64,000 nt of DNA from Xanthobacter oligotrophicus (lineage in GTDB: Bacteria; Pseudomonadota; Alphaproteobacteria; Rhizobiales; Xanthobacteraceae): contig NZ_VTTL01000008.1 of NCBI RefSeq assembly GCF_008364685.1, positions 215,696 to 279,695 on the forward strand. Reading direction: 5' to 3'. Shown piece by piece: positions 37,051 through 45,900 of this stretch. The position numbers and the translations under genes were made by a program. Under the pieces are notes generated by a model. That model saw nothing but the letters and a program-made list of their open reading frames with translations, searched no databases and had not been told where the DNA came from. How positions within the stretch are numbered: position 1 is the stretch's first letter; every line of letters starts with the position of its first letter.

Positions 37051-38439
37051 TCAGCCTTCCTGCGCGACCTGCGCCACCGGAGTTGCATCCAGCGTCGCGC
37101 CGGACCCGAGCCGGCCCTTCAGGAAGATGGCGAGGCCCGCCACCAGCGCGGGGGCGGCGGCGATGGCGAAGATGGTTTCGAAGCCCCAGTGGAAGGACAA
37201 CAGCAGCCCACCCACCATGGAGCCCACCACCGAGCCCGAGCGGCCGATGCCGTTGGCCCAGCTGACGCCGGTGGCCCGGCTCGCGGTGGGATAATAGGCC
37301 GCCGCCAGCGCATTGATGCCGATCTGCGAGCCGGCGATGCAGAAGCCGGCGCCGAACACCGCCACCGGCAGCAGGCCGGGCACGCCGGTGGAATTGCCGA
37401 TGGCGGTGACGCACAGGCCGCCGCCCACATAGGCGGAAGCGAGCAGCGCGTGGGGGTTCACCTTGTCCATGAACAGGCCCAGCACCACGCCGCCGAGGGT
37501 GCCGCCGAGCTGGAGCATCATGGTGATCAGCGCCGCCTGCTGGATCGAGGCGCCGCCGGAATTGATGAAGGTGGGCAGCCAGTTGGTGAGGAGATAATAG
37601 ACCAGAAGACTCATGAAGAAGGCGAGCCACAACAACAGCGTGCCGCCCACGAGGTTGCGCGAGAACAATTGCTGCACCGGCAGCCCCTTCGCCTTCTTCG
37701 GCCCCACGAACACCGCGCCGGACAGGTCCGCCCCGGGGGCGATGCGGGCGAGGTTCCGCGCGGCGGCGGCCGAGCGGGGATCCTTCAGCACCAGGAAGCG
37801 GATGGATTCCGGCAGCAGCGCCCACAGCAGCACCGCCACCACCAGCGGCACCGCGCCGCCCACCACCAGCACCGAGCGCCAGCCGTGCTCCGCCACCAGT
37901 TGCGCCGCCAGCAGGCCGCCCATGGCCGAGCCCAAAGTGAAGCCGCAGAACATGATGGTGACGAGGAAGGAGCGCTTGCGCTCGGGGCAATATTCCGAGG
38001 TCAGCGTGATGGCGCTGGGCATGGCGGCGCCGAGCCCGAGGCCGGTGACGAACCGCCACCACGTCAGTTCGGTGATGGAGTGGGAGAAGGCCGCCCCGAG
38101 TGAGGCGAGGCCGAAGAAGACCACCGAGAAGATCAAAAGCGGCTTGCGCCCGAAGCGGTCGGCGAACGGGCCGATGACCAGCGCCCCCACCATGAGGCCG
38201 AACAGGCCGGCGCCGAACATGGGGCCGAGCACGGCCGGGGTGAGCTGCCATTCGGCGCGGATGGCCGGCGCGATGAAGGCCGCCGCCGCCGTGTCGAAGC
38301 CGTCCACCGCGACGATGAGGAAGCACAGCACGATGATGAGCAGCTGGAACCGGGACACCGGGCTCTCATCGATGAGCTGCTGGATGTTGACGGGCCTTGG
38401 ACCCGCCGGGGTTGGGGCAGAGTAACTTGGGGCGGACAT
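37051..38439 (-). CDS. benK: MFS aromatic-acid/H+ symporter (BenK/PcaK type)
   Basis: 462 residues from MSAPSYSAPTPAGPRPVNIQ, with AGAGGAAA upstream. Member of the AAHS branch of the major facilitator superfamily, with twelve membrane helices. The N-terminal VNIQQLIDESPVSRFQLLII and FLIVAVDGFDTAAAAFIAPA match BenK/PcaK strongly; GPFADRFGRKPLLIFS is the loop-2-3 MFS signature and GFDTAAAAF carries the Asp needed for proton-coupled aromatic uptake. It should bring in benzoate. In the operon between benC and the SDR gene. Confidence 0.92.
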   Translation of the reverse strand: MSAPSYSAPTPAGPRPVNIQQLIDESPVSRFQLLIIVLCFLIVAVDGFDTAAAAFIAPAIRAEWQLTPAVLGPMFGAGLFGLMVGALVIGPFADRFGRKPLLIFSVVFFGLASLGAAFSHSITELTWWRFVTGLGLGAAMPSAITLTSEYCPERKRSFLVTIMFCGFTLGSAMGGLLAAQLVAEHGWRSVLVVGGAVPLVVAVLLWALLPESIRFLVLKDPRSAAAARNLARIAPGADLSGAVFVGPKKAKGLPVQQLFSRNLVGGTLLLWLAFFMSLLVYYLLTNWLPTFINSGGASIQQAALITMMLQLGGTLGGVVLGLFMDKVNPHALLASAYVGGGLCVTAIGNSTGVPGLLPVAVFGAGFCIAGSQIGINALAAAYYPTASRATGVSWANGIGRSGSVVGSMVGGLLLSFHWGFETIFAIAAAPALVAGLAIFLKGRLGSGATLDATPVAQVAQEG

Positions 38440-38632
38440 GGGCGTGTTTCCTCTCTCAAATTGAAGGGTGTGCCGGCTTTGCCGTGCTGGTCTTGGGCCG
38501 CGATGGCCTTGGGCCGCGATGGGCCGGGCGAATGGCGCGCGTCTCCCCGGCCCGCTGCCGCGCGGGCGGCAGAGGGTGTGGAGCGGGTGTTCGAAGGTCG
38601 GGCGGCAGGCCGCCTTTCTCACGCCGCCTCTC

Positions 38633-39652
38633 TCACGCCGCCTTGGCCTCGGCGCCGGGGGAGAATTTCTCGGTGTGGAAGGCGGCGGGGGTCACCCCTG
38701 CCGCCTGGAAATGGTGGCGCACCGCATCCACCATGGCGGGCGGGCCGCACAGGTAGGTGTCCACATTGCCGCCGTTGAGGTGCTCGGGCGCGAGGTGATG
38801 GGTCACATAGCCCTTGCGCGGATGGGTGCTGGCCCCATCGGCGACGACGGTGGCGAAGGTGAAGCCCTTAAGGCGCGCGGCGAACGCCTCCAGCTTGTCC
38901 ACCAGCACCAGGTCGGCGTCGGAGGTGACGCCATAGACGAGGTGCGCCGGCACGTTCAGCCCGTCCCGCGCCAGGAGGTCCAGCATGGCGAGGAAGGGCG
39001 CGAGCCCGGTGCCGCCGGCGAGGAACAGCAGCGGCCGCGTCACCGGCCGCAGATAGAAGGAGCCCATGGGCGCGGTGAAGCTCAAGGCGTCCCCCACCTT
39101 CGCCCGCTCGGCGAGGAAGGACGACATGCGCCCGCCGGGAATGTTGCGCACCAGGAATTCCACCTCGCCGTCGCGTGGCAGGCTGGAGAAGGAATAGGCG
39201 CGCACCTCCCGCGTGCCGGGCAGGCCGAGATTGGCATATTGCCCGGGCAGGAAGGAGAGTTCCCCCGCATCCACCTTCAGCGCGAAGCCGAGCGTGGTGG
39301 GCGAAAGCCGCTCCAGCCGCGACAGGCGCGCCGAGAAGGTGGAGGCGCCGGCCTTGCACATGGCGGAGGTGGCGGCGATCTTCACCACGCAATCGCTCTT
39401 CGGCCGCATCTGGCAGGTGAGCACGTAGCCTTCCGCCGCCTCGTCCTCACTGAGCGCGTCCTCGATATAGTCTCCCTTGTCGTAGGCGCCGCTTTCGCAA
39501 TGGCTCTTGCAGGTGCCGCAGGCGCCGTCGCGGCAGTCGAACGGCACGTTGATGCCGGACCGATAGGCCGCGTCCGCCACCGTCTCCCCGGTGCCGCAGG
39601 TGATGAAGCGGGTGACCCCGTCCTCGAAGCTCAGCGCGATCTTGTGGCTCAC
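38633..39652 (-). CDS. benC: Benzoate 1,2-dioxygenase reductase
   Basis: 339 residues. Electron supply for BenAB. The N-terminal plant-type [2Fe-2S] domain has Cys-40, Cys-45, Cys-48 and Cys-80 in DCRDGACGTCKS and VLTC. The FAD domain has the RxYS motif in REVRAYSFSSLP and GGRMSSFL; the NADH domain has LLFLAGGTGLAPFLAML and TYLCGPPAMVDAVR. It is a class IB oxygenase reductase. Follows benB by 13 bases. Confidence 0.96.
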   Translation of the reverse strand: MSHKIALSFEDGVTRFITCGTGETVADAAYRSGINVPFDCRDGACGTCKSHCESGAYDKGDYIEDALSEDEAAEGYVLTCQMRPKSDCVVKIAATSAMCKAGASTFSARLSRLERLSPTTLGFALKVDAGELSFLPGQYANLGLPGTREVRAYSFSSLPRDGEVEFLVRNIPGGRMSSFLAERAKVGDALSFTAPMGSFYLRPVTRPLLFLAGGTGLAPFLAMLDLLARDGLNVPAHLVYGVTSDADLVLVDKLEAFAARLKGFTFATVVADGASTHPRKGYVTHHLAPEHLNGGNVDTYLCGPPAMVDAVRHHFQAAGVTPAAFHTEKFSPGAEAKAA

Positions 39653-39665
39653 CGCCGCCTCCCGC

Positions 39666-40157
39666 TCAAATGTGGTAGATGTCGACCACCTGGTGGATGT
39701 AATCGTTCTTCAGCACCACCTTCTTCTTGGTGATCCTGAAGTCGTTCCCCGTGGTGTCGAGCGTGTAGAAGGACGAGCCGAAATAGGTGTCGGTCGTCTT
39801 GTAGCGGAAGCTCAGGGTGAACCAGTTGAAGCGCACGCTGACGCTGGCGCCGGTCTCCTCCAGGATCTCGATGTTGGTGAGATTGTGCGAGGTGCGCGGC
39901 TCCGGCAGGCTGGTGGCGGACGAGCGCTCGGTGCGGATGCGGAACACCCGGTCCTCCAGCCCCTGCTTCTGCCCGTAATAGATGAGCGAGATTTCGGTCT
40001 GGGGGTTTTCCACCAGTTCGTCATTGTCGTCCCAGGAGGGCATCCAGAAGACGGCCTCGGGGGCGTAGAGGGAGAGCCAGCTCTCCCAGTCCTTGTCGTC
40101 GAGCAGGCGGGCTTCGCGATACAGGAAGGCCGCCACGGCCTCGTGGGTCACGTTCAT
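39666..40157 (-). CDS. benB: Benzoate 1,2-dioxygenase beta subunit
   Basis: 163 residues, the small structural subunit of the Rieske oxygenase (SnoaL-like fold). Typical of BenB/XylY: VAAFLYREARLLDDKDWESW, LSLYAPEAVFWMPSWDDNDE, LVENPQTEISLIYYGQKQGL, EDRVFRIRTERSSATSLPEP, RTSHNLTNIEI. Immediately after benA (66-base gap) and before benC. Confidence 0.97.
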   Translation of the reverse strand: MNVTHEAVAAFLYREARLLDDKDWESWLSLYAPEAVFWMPSWDDNDELVENPQTEISLIYYGQKQGLEDRVFRIRTERSSATSLPEPRTSHNLTNIEILEETGASVSVRFNWFTLSFRYKTTDTYFGSSFYTLDTTGNDFRITKKKVVLKNDYIHQVVDIYHI

Positions 40158-40223
40158 TTTTTCCTCCCGGACGGCGGCTCTTGAAGGCCGACCGTCTCTG
40201 GTTAAGTCATTGGCTAGTCAGGA

Positions 40224-41636
40224 CTACTCCGCCGCGTCGGCGACCGCGCCGGCAGTGGCGACGGCGCGGGCCAGCGTGTCCTTCCAGTAGCGGTGCTGGA
40301 CCACGAACAGGCCCTCGTCCTCGGTCTTGGCGCCGGAGAGCAGCGGCTTCAGGCCGATGGCGGCGGCGCCTTCGTCCGCGCCCTCGATCCAGTGGGTGGC
40401 GCCGCGCGACAGGTCGTTCCACGGCGCGGAGGTGGCCCTGAAGCCCATCTGGCAGGAGCGGAATTCCTCCAGGTCGTCGGGGGTCGCCATGCCGGAGGCG
40501 TTGAAGAAGTCCTCGTACTGGCGGATGCGGTGGGCCCGCGCCTCGGCGCTCTCGCCCTTGGGGGCGATGCAGTAGATGGTGACCTCGGTCTGATCCACGC
40601 TGATGGGCCGGAAGGTGCGGATCTGCGAGGAGAACTGGTCCATCAGATAGACGTTGGGGTAGAGGCACAGGTTGCGCGAGCGGCTGATCATCCAGTCGGC
40701 CATGGCCTCGCCGAACGTCGCAGCCAGCTCCGCGCGGCGGTCGTAGAGCGGCCGGTCTTCCGGATTGGCCCAGCGGCTCCACAGCAGAAGGTGGCCGTTG
40801 TCGAAGGAATAGAAGCCGCCGCCCTGCTTGGCCCAGCTGCCCGCATCCATGGCCCGCACGTCGTCCTTGCCAGCTTCCGCGGCGGCCGCGGCCTTGCGCT
40901 GGTTGACGGTGGCGGCATAGTTCCAATGCACGGAGGTGACATGATAGCCGTCCGCGCCGTTCTCCGCCTGTACTTTCCAATTGCCGTCATAGACGTAGGT
41001 GGAGTTGCCGCGCAGCACTTCGAGACCTTCGGGCGACTGGTCCACGATCATGTCGATGATCTTGGCTGCCTCACCCAGATGCTCGGTCAGGGGCAATACG
41101 TCTTCCTTCAGCGAGCCGAACAGGAAGCCGCGATAATTCTCGAACCGCGCCACCTTGGTGAGGTCGTGGGAGCCGTTGGTGTTGAAGCTTTCGGGATAGC
41201 CGGCGCCGTCCGCTTCCTTGGTCTTCAGAAGTTTTCCGGCATTGGAGAAGGTCCAGCCATGGAACGGGCAAGTATAGGTCGCCCGATTGCCGCGCTTGTG
41301 CCGGCACAGCATGGCCCCGCGATGGGAGCAGGCATTCACCAAAGCGTGCAATTCGCCCTTGCGGTCGCGGGTGATGACGATGGGCTGGCGGCCGATGAAA
41401 GTGGTGAAATAATCGTTCGGATTGGGGATCTGGCTCTCGTGGGCAAGGTAGATCCAGTTGCCCTCGAAGATGTGCGCCATCTCCAGCTCGAACAGGTCGG
41501 GATCGGTGAAGATGTCGCGGCGGCAGCGATAGAGGCCGTTCGCCTTGTCTTCCACCACCGCGCCTTCGAGGCGGGCGGCAAGAGCGGCGCTGTCGGGAAC
41601 CGGAGCATTTTTGGAGAGCGGGCTATGGGCGTTCAT
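40224..41636 (-). CDS. benA: Benzoate 1,2-dioxygenase alpha subunit
   Basis: 470 residues. Catalytic subunit that adds both atoms of O2 to benzoate, giving the 1,2-dihydrodiol carboxylate. Rieske [2Fe-2S] ligands are Cys-103, His-105, Cys-123 and His-126 (CSHRGAMLC and YTCPFHGW). The mononuclear iron ligands are in [12 protein letters not shown] (His-232 and His-237). The N-terminal [20 protein letters not shown] and [20 protein letters not shown] are BenA/XylX-like. An intercistronic hairpin lies just upstream. Confidence 0.97.
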   Translation of the reverse strand: MNAHSPLSKNAPVPDSAALAARLEGAVVEDKANGLYRCRRDIFTDPDLFELEMAHIFEGNWIYLAHESQIPNPNDYFTTFIGRQPIVITRDRKGELHALVNACSHRGAMLCRHKRGNRATYTCPFHGWTFSNAGKLLKTKEADGAGYPESFNTNGSHDLTKVARFENYRGFLFGSLKEDVLPLTEHLGEAAKIIDMIVDQSPEGLEVLRGNSTYVYDGNWKVQAENGADGYHVTSVHWNYAATVNQRKAAAAAEAGKDDVRAMDAGSWAKQGGGFYSFDNGHLLLWSRWANPEDRPLYDRRAELAATFGEAMADWMISRSRNLCLYPNVYLMDQFSSQIRTFRPISVDQTEVTIYCIAPKGESAEARAHRIRQYEDFFNASGMATPDDLEEFRSCQMGFRATSAPWNDLSRGATHWIEGADEGAAAIGLKPLLSGAKTEDEGLFVVQHRYWKDTLARAVATAGAVADAAE

Positions 41637-41652
41637 TGGCGTTTCCTCTCTG

Positions 41653-41690
41653 CCGGCTCGGCCCGCCGTCTGCGCGACGGGCCGAGCCGG
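41653..41690 (-). promoter_or_regulatory. Strong intercistronic stem-loop between catA and benA
   Basis: CCGGCTCGGCCCG, a 12-base loop, CGGGCCGAGCCGG: a perfect 13-bp stem with no T run after it. In an operon this can protect upstream mRNA from 3' exonucleases or mark a processing site, which would give catBA more message than benABC. It could also partly end transcription. Confidence 0.7.
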
Positions 41691-41726
41691 ATCGTTGCGG
41701 GATTGGCTGTGACGGTTGCGCCCGCC

Positions 41727-42677
41727 TCAGGCGGCGGCGCGGGGGCGGCTCACCTCGGTGCCGACGACGCCCTGCTCCTCGGGGGCGATGGAGAAGTCGA
41801 AGTCGATCACCGCGAACGGCTTGTTCAGCCCGCGCGCATGGATCTCGGCAGCATCGGACACCCGACGCACCGCGGGGATCAGCCCCTCGCGGGTGCCGAA
41901 GGCGAAGTCCGTGTGCAGATACTGGTCGCCCTCGATGTTGATCTGGGTGGTGAGCTTGCGATGGCCGGGCGCGGTGACGAAGAAATGCACATGCGCCGGG
42001 CGCTCCGCATGGCGGCCGAGGCCTTCCATCAACTGGCGGCTCGCCGAGCCGGGCGGGCAGCCGTAGCCCGAGGGCATGATGGTGCGGAAGCTGTAGGTGC
42101 CGTCCGCCAGGGTCTCGATGCGGCGGCGCAGGTTGAAGGCCGGCTGGGTGGGATCGAAGTGGGAATAATTGCCCATGGTGTTGGCGTGCCACACGTCCAC
42201 GATGGCGCCTTCCACCGGCTTGCCGTCGATGTCGGAGACCCGGCCCTGCACGAACAGCACCTCGCCGTCGTCCGAACCGTCGTCGAGCCGCGCGCTGCCC
42301 TTGGAGAGGGGCGCGCCGGCCACGTAGAGCGGGCCCTCGATGGTGCGCTGGGTGCCGCTGGCAAGGCCGGCGAGGCGCTCGGCCTCGTCGAGGCGCAGGT
42401 CGAGATAATGCTCCACCGCGATGCCGGGCACGATGAGGCCCAGCTCGTTGGACTGGCCGGCGGCGGTGACATAGGCGACGCCCGCCCAGAACTCGTCCAT
42501 GGAGATGTCGAGATCGTCGATGGCCACCATCAGGTCGCGGGTGAGACGGCGCACGATCTCCTTGAGCCGCGCGTCGCCGCCGGCCACGTCGAGCCCCGCC
42601 GCGCGGTCGGCGAGCTGGTCGATGAGGGCCGGGCTCATGATGTTTTTTGCAGTATTCTTCGCAGTATTCTTGGACAT
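41727..42677 (-). CDS. catA: Catechol 1,2-dioxygenase (intradiol)
   Basis: 316 residues. Opens the ring of catechol to cis,cis-muconate using Fe(III). Iron ligands by position: Tyr-171 in GNYSHFDP, Tyr-205 in PSGYGCP, His-229 and His-231 in PAHVHFFVTAPG. The N-terminal linker domain (LVVAIDDLDISMDEFWAGVA) is that of catechol-type, not protocatechuate-type, enzymes. An N-terminal KNTAKNTAKN duplication precedes an alternative start MSPALIDQ (residue 14). AGGAGG sits well placed upstream of the first ATG. Confidence 0.96.
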   Translation of the reverse strand: MSKNTAKNTAKNIMSPALIDQLADRAAGLDVAGGDARLKEIVRRLTRDLMVAIDDLDISMDEFWAGVAYVTAAGQSNELGLIVPGIAVEHYLDLRLDEAERLAGLASGTQRTIEGPLYVAGAPLSKGSARLDDGSDDGEVLFVQGRVSDIDGKPVEGAIVDVWHANTMGNYSHFDPTQPAFNLRRRIETLADGTYSFRTIMPSGYGCPPGSASRQLMEGLGRHAERPAHVHFFVTAPGHRKLTTQINIEGDQYLHTDFAFGTREGLIPAVRRVSDAAEIHARGLNKPFAVIDFDFSIAPEEQGVVGTEVSRPRAAA

Positions 42678-42705
42678 GTCTTTCCTCCTGGTTGTTTTAG
42701 GTCAG

Positions 42706-43896
42706 TCAGCTCCCGGCCTTGGTTGAGGCCAGCACCAGGGTCCGGCGCGCGCCGTCGCGGCGGAAGCGGGCGATGCGCTCCTCGTCGAGCGTGATGCCGA
42801 GGCCCGGCCCCCTGGGCACTGCCAGCGAGAAGTCGCTGTAGTCGAGGGGCTCGGTCAGGATCTCCTCGGTGATGAGCAGCGGGCCGAACAGCTCGGTGCC
42901 GAAGCCGAGGCGGGGGAAGGCGGAAAACAGGTGGGCGGCGGCGATAGTGGACACCGCGCCTTCCAGCATGGTGCCGCCATAAAGCGCGATGCCCGCCGCA
43001 TCGGCGATGGCACCCACGTTGGCTGCGGCGATGAGGCCGCCCGACTGCTCGATCTTCACCGCGAACACATCGGCGGCGCGCTGGCGGGCCAGTTCGAACG
43101 CGCTGGTGGGACCTTGCAGGATCTCGTCGGCCATCACCGGCACCAGGCCCCGCGCGGTGAGCCGGGCCAGGGCCTCGGCCGAGGCCACCGGCTGCTCCAC
43201 CAGGTCGCAGCCGGCATCGGCCAGCGCCTTGAGGCCATAGGCGGCCTCGCTCTCGCTCCAGGCCATGTTCACGTCCACGCGCACGCTGGCCCGCTCGCCC
43301 AGCGCCGCCTTGATGGCGGCCACATGCGCCACGTCCGCGCGCACCGCGTGGCGGCCGATCTTCAGCTTGAAGATGCGGTGGCGGCGGCGCGCCAGCATCT
43401 CCTCGGCCTCGGCGATGTCGCGGGCGGTGTCGCCGGAGGCCAGCGTCCAGGCCACCGGCAGGCGATCGCGCACCCGCCCGCCCAGCAGCTCGGAGAGGGG
43501 CAGGCCGCTCCGCTTGCCCTGCGCGTCGAACAGGGCGGTCTCTACCGCGGACTTCGCGAAGTTGTTGCCCTTCACCACCTTTCCGATGGTGGCCATGGTG
43601 GCCTGGATCCGCGTGGGATCGGCGGCCAGCAGCACCGGCGCCATATAGGCGTCGATCGTCAACTTCATACCTTCAGGGCTCTCCGGCCCGTAGGCGAGGC
43701 CAGCGATGGTGGTGCCCTCGCCCACCCCCACCATGCCGTCGGACATGTGGAGGCGGACCAGCATCAGGGTCTGCCCCTCCATGGTCGCCACCGACAGCTT
43801 ATGGGGCCGGATCGTTGGCAGATCGACGAGAAATGTCTCGACTCGCTCGATCATGGGGGCTTGTCTGGACAGGGGGGCATGGAGCGTCATGCCCAT
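42706..43896 (-). CDS. catB: Muconate cycloisomerase
   Basis: 396 residues, enolase superfamily. Turns cis,cis-muconate into muconolactone. The MLE signature FKLKIG carries Lys-177 and Lys-179; metal ligands are Asp-208 (RVDVN), Glu-234 (LVEQP) and Asp-257 (MADE); the second base is Lys-281 (FAVKIEQSGG). The N-terminus is uncertain: ATGs at residues 1, 3 and 15 (MIERVETFLVDLPTIRPHKL, the conserved beginning) are all possible and none has a clear ribosome site. First gene of the ben/cat operon, divergent from the LysR gene. Confidence 0.95.
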   Translation of the reverse strand: MGMTLHAPLSRQAPMIERVETFLVDLPTIRPHKLSVATMEGQTLMLVRLHMSDGMVGVGEGTTIAGLAYGPESPEGMKLTIDAYMAPVLLAADPTRIQATMATIGKVVKGNNFAKSAVETALFDAQGKRSGLPLSELLGGRVRDRLPVAWTLASGDTARDIAEAEEMLARRRHRIFKLKIGRHAVRADVAHVAAIKAALGERASVRVDVNMAWSESEAAYGLKALADAGCDLVEQPVASAEALARLTARGLVPVMADEILQGPTSAFELARQRAADVFAVKIEQSGGLIAAANVGAIADAAGIALYGGTMLEGAVSTIAAAHLFSAFPRLGFGTELFGPLLITEEILTEPLDYSDFSLAVPRGPGLGITLDEERIARFRRDGARRTLVLASTKAGS

Positions 43897-43946
43897 TTTC
43901 TAGGACGCGCGACGGCGCAGATCCAAAACCGAGTTGGTCAACTATT

Positions 43947-43961
43947 ATACTTCGAGGGTAT
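43947..43961. promoter_or_regulatory. BenM/CatM-type operator, ATAC-N7-GTAT
   Basis: ATAC-TTCGAGG-GTAT, an exact match to the ATAC-N7-GTAT sites bound by Acinetobacter BenM and CatM. It lies 51-65 bases upstream of the catB ATG and ends one base before the ATG of the LysR gene. A second dyad, GTTG-GT-CAAC, lies just upstream at 43934-43943. Binding here would both activate catB and repress the regulator. Confidence 0.8.
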
Positions 43962-43962
43962 C

Positions 43963-44895
43963 ATGGATGTCCGCCAGCTCCGTTATTTCGTAGCCGTGGC
44001 GCAGGAGCGCAATTTCACCCGCGCGGCGGAGCGGCTCAACATCGCCCAGCCGCCCTTGAGCCGGCAGATCCAGGGGCTGGAGGACGAGCTGGGGGTGATG
44101 CTGATCGATCGCTCGGAGCGGCCGCTGAAGCTCACCGAGGCGGGCCGCTTCTTCTACGAGCAGGCGTTGCAGATGATCGGCCGCATGGATCAGATCCGCA
44201 ACACCACGCGCCAGCTCGGCCGCTCCGGGCGCAGCCTGTTCGTGGTGGGGTGCGTGGCCTCCACCCTCTATGGCGGCATGCCGGACCTTGCCCGGCGCAT
44301 GCGGCGGCTGTGGCCGGACATGGAAATCGAGCTGAAGGAAATGAGCTCCACCCAACAGGTGGCCGCCCTGAAGGAGGGGCGCATCGACCTCGGCTTCGGC
44401 CGCGTGCGCGTCACCGACCCGGCCATCGAGCGCATCACCCTTCGGGAGGAACGCCTGGTGCTGGCGCTGCCGCTGGATCATCCCAAGCTCGCACAGAAAG
44501 GGCCGCTGCCGCTCTCGACGCTGGAAGACGAGATGCTGGTGCTCTACCCCTCCGAGCCGCGCCCGAGCTTCGCCGACGAGGTGCTGGTACTGCTGGGCGA
44601 CCGCAACGTGCGCCCGCGCGCCATCCGCGAGGTGCGCGAGCTGCAGATGGCGCTGGGACTGGTGGCGGCGGACGACGGCGTCACCATCGTGCCCGCCGCC
44701 GCCCAGCGGCTGCGCAGCTACGATGTGGCCTATCGCCATTTCGACGACCCGAAGCTGGTCTCGCCCATCATCATGAGCTATCGCGCCAATGACGCGTCCG
44801 GGCGCATCGAGGCCATCAAGCAGTTGATCCGCGAGATGTATGCCGACCAGCCCGACTGGCTGAAGCTGTCCGAGAACCGGCTTCTGCCGCCTTGA
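43963..44895 (+). CDS. LysR-type regulator of the ben/cat operon (BenM/CatM/CatR-like)
   Basis: 310 residues from MDVRQLRYFVAVAQERNFTR; the frame is open far upstream through catB on the other strand, which is shadow. The winged helix is AAERLNIAQPPLSRQIQGLE, then DELGVMLIDRSERPLKLTEA. This NIAQPPLSRQIQ signature is the one of BenM, CatM and CatR. The effector domain (SGRSLFVVGCVASTLYGGMP) fits a muconate/benzoate-binding regulator. Sixty-six bases separate it from catB, and the operator lies between. Symbol left blank because BenM and CatM cannot be told apart here. Confidence 0.88.
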   Translation: MDVRQLRYFVAVAQERNFTRAAERLNIAQPPLSRQIQGLEDELGVMLIDRSERPLKLTEAGRFFYEQALQMIGRMDQIRNTTRQLGRSGRSLFVVGCVASTLYGGMPDLARRMRRLWPDMEIELKEMSSTQQVAALKEGRIDLGFGRVRVTDPAIERITLREERLVLALPLDHPKLAQKGPLPLSTLEDEMLVLYPSEPRPSFADEVLVLLGDRNVRPRAIREVRELQMALGLVAADDGVTIVPAAAQRLRSYDVAYRHFDDPKLVSPIIMSYRANDASGRIEAIKQLIREMYADQPDWLKLSENRLLPP

Positions 44896-44911
44896 CGGTG
44901 GCGCTCGCTCC

Positions 44912-45772
44912 TCAGCGCAGGCCGAAGCCGAGCGCCTTGAGGATCTCCGGGATGCGGTCGCGCCCGCTCAGGGACTCCGCCCCGCGCACGCGGGTGAGCG
45001 CCGCGCTGGTCCAGCCCACCTCGGGCAGGTTCTGGCCCCGCTGGAACGCCTTCAGCGCGTCCTCGTAATGGTCCAGCGCCGCCTGTGGCAGGCTGGCGTC
45101 GTAGCGCTCGCGGTGGAGCACCAGGCGCTGGGCGATGCGCGGCTTCACATCCGCCGGGCGGTCGGGGTCGGGATAGCCGATGGCGAGGCCGAACACGCCC
45201 ACCACGTTGGGCGGCAGGCCCAGAAGCTCGGCCACCACTTCCGGCTTGTTGCGCAGGGCGCCGAGATAGACCCCGCCCAGCCCGAGGGATTCCAGCGCCA
45301 CCAGCGCGTTCTGCGCCGCCAGCGCGGCATCGATGATGCCCACGAACAGGGTTTCGAGGAAGGACAGGGCATCGGTGGGCGCCCCGGCGCGGCGGCCGAT
45401 CTCTTCCAGACGGGAGAGGTCGGCGAGCCAGACCAGCACCAGCGGGGCTTCCACCACATGCTTCTGGCCGCCCGCCACCTCGGCGAGGCGGGCCTTGGTG
45501 GCGGGGTTCTCCACCGCCACCACGCTGAAGGTCTGAAGGTTGGAGGAGGACGGCGCCGACTGGGCCGCCGCCACCAGCGTCTCGATCAGCCCCTCGGGCA
45601 AGGGACGGTCGGAGAAGGCGCGCACGGTGCGGTGGGAGAGCAGCGCGGCGACGGTGTCATTGAGGAGGATGCCGGCGGGCGCCTCGGCGGCGCCATAGCG
45701 GGCCTCCAGCAGGGCGCGGGCATCGGATGACGGGGCCGGCGCGGGGCGGGCTTCAGACAGGATGGCAGACAT
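44912..45772 (-). CDS. NfsA/FRP-like nitroreductase or flavin reductase
   Basis: 286 residues from MSAILSEARPAPAPSSDARA, with GGAG upstream. Family marks: SHRTVRAFSDRPLPEGLIET, the FMN-binding SAPSSSNLQTFSVVAVENP, GLGGVYLGALRNKPEVVAEL, and GLAIGYPDPDRP. It reduces flavins, quinones or nitroaromatics with NAD(P)H. As the first of a group of organosulfur genes that include FMN-dependent monooxygenases lacking their own reductase, it is a likely source of FMNH2. The link to the sulfur block is by position only. Confidence 0.85.
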   Translation of the reverse strand: MSAILSEARPAPAPSSDARALLEARYGAAEAPAGILLNDTVAALLSHRTVRAFSDRPLPEGLIETLVAAAQSAPSSSNLQTFSVVAVENPATKARLAEVAGGQKHVVEAPLVLVWLADLSRLEEIGRRAGAPTDALSFLETLFVGIIDAALAAQNALVALESLGLGGVYLGALRNKPEVVAELLGLPPNVVGVFGLAIGYPDPDRPADVKPRIAQRLVLHRERYDASLPQAALDHYEDALKAFQRGQNLPEVGWTSAALTRVRGAESLSGRDRIPEILKALGFGLR

Positions 45773-45900
45773 GAAAGCTCCATGATGCGGGAGCCGGAAC
45801 GGTTCAGCTTGCGGCAAGCTGAACCGCCTCGTCCCAGACTTCAACCAACAAGACCGTAAGCAAAAAGACCGTCTGACCGATGGCATCGGTCTCCCGACCT

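Noticed and set aside
40293..42794. An 833-residue open frame opposite benA and catA
   Set aside because: It runs across three well-supported genes of the other strand and across their gaps; it has no family features.
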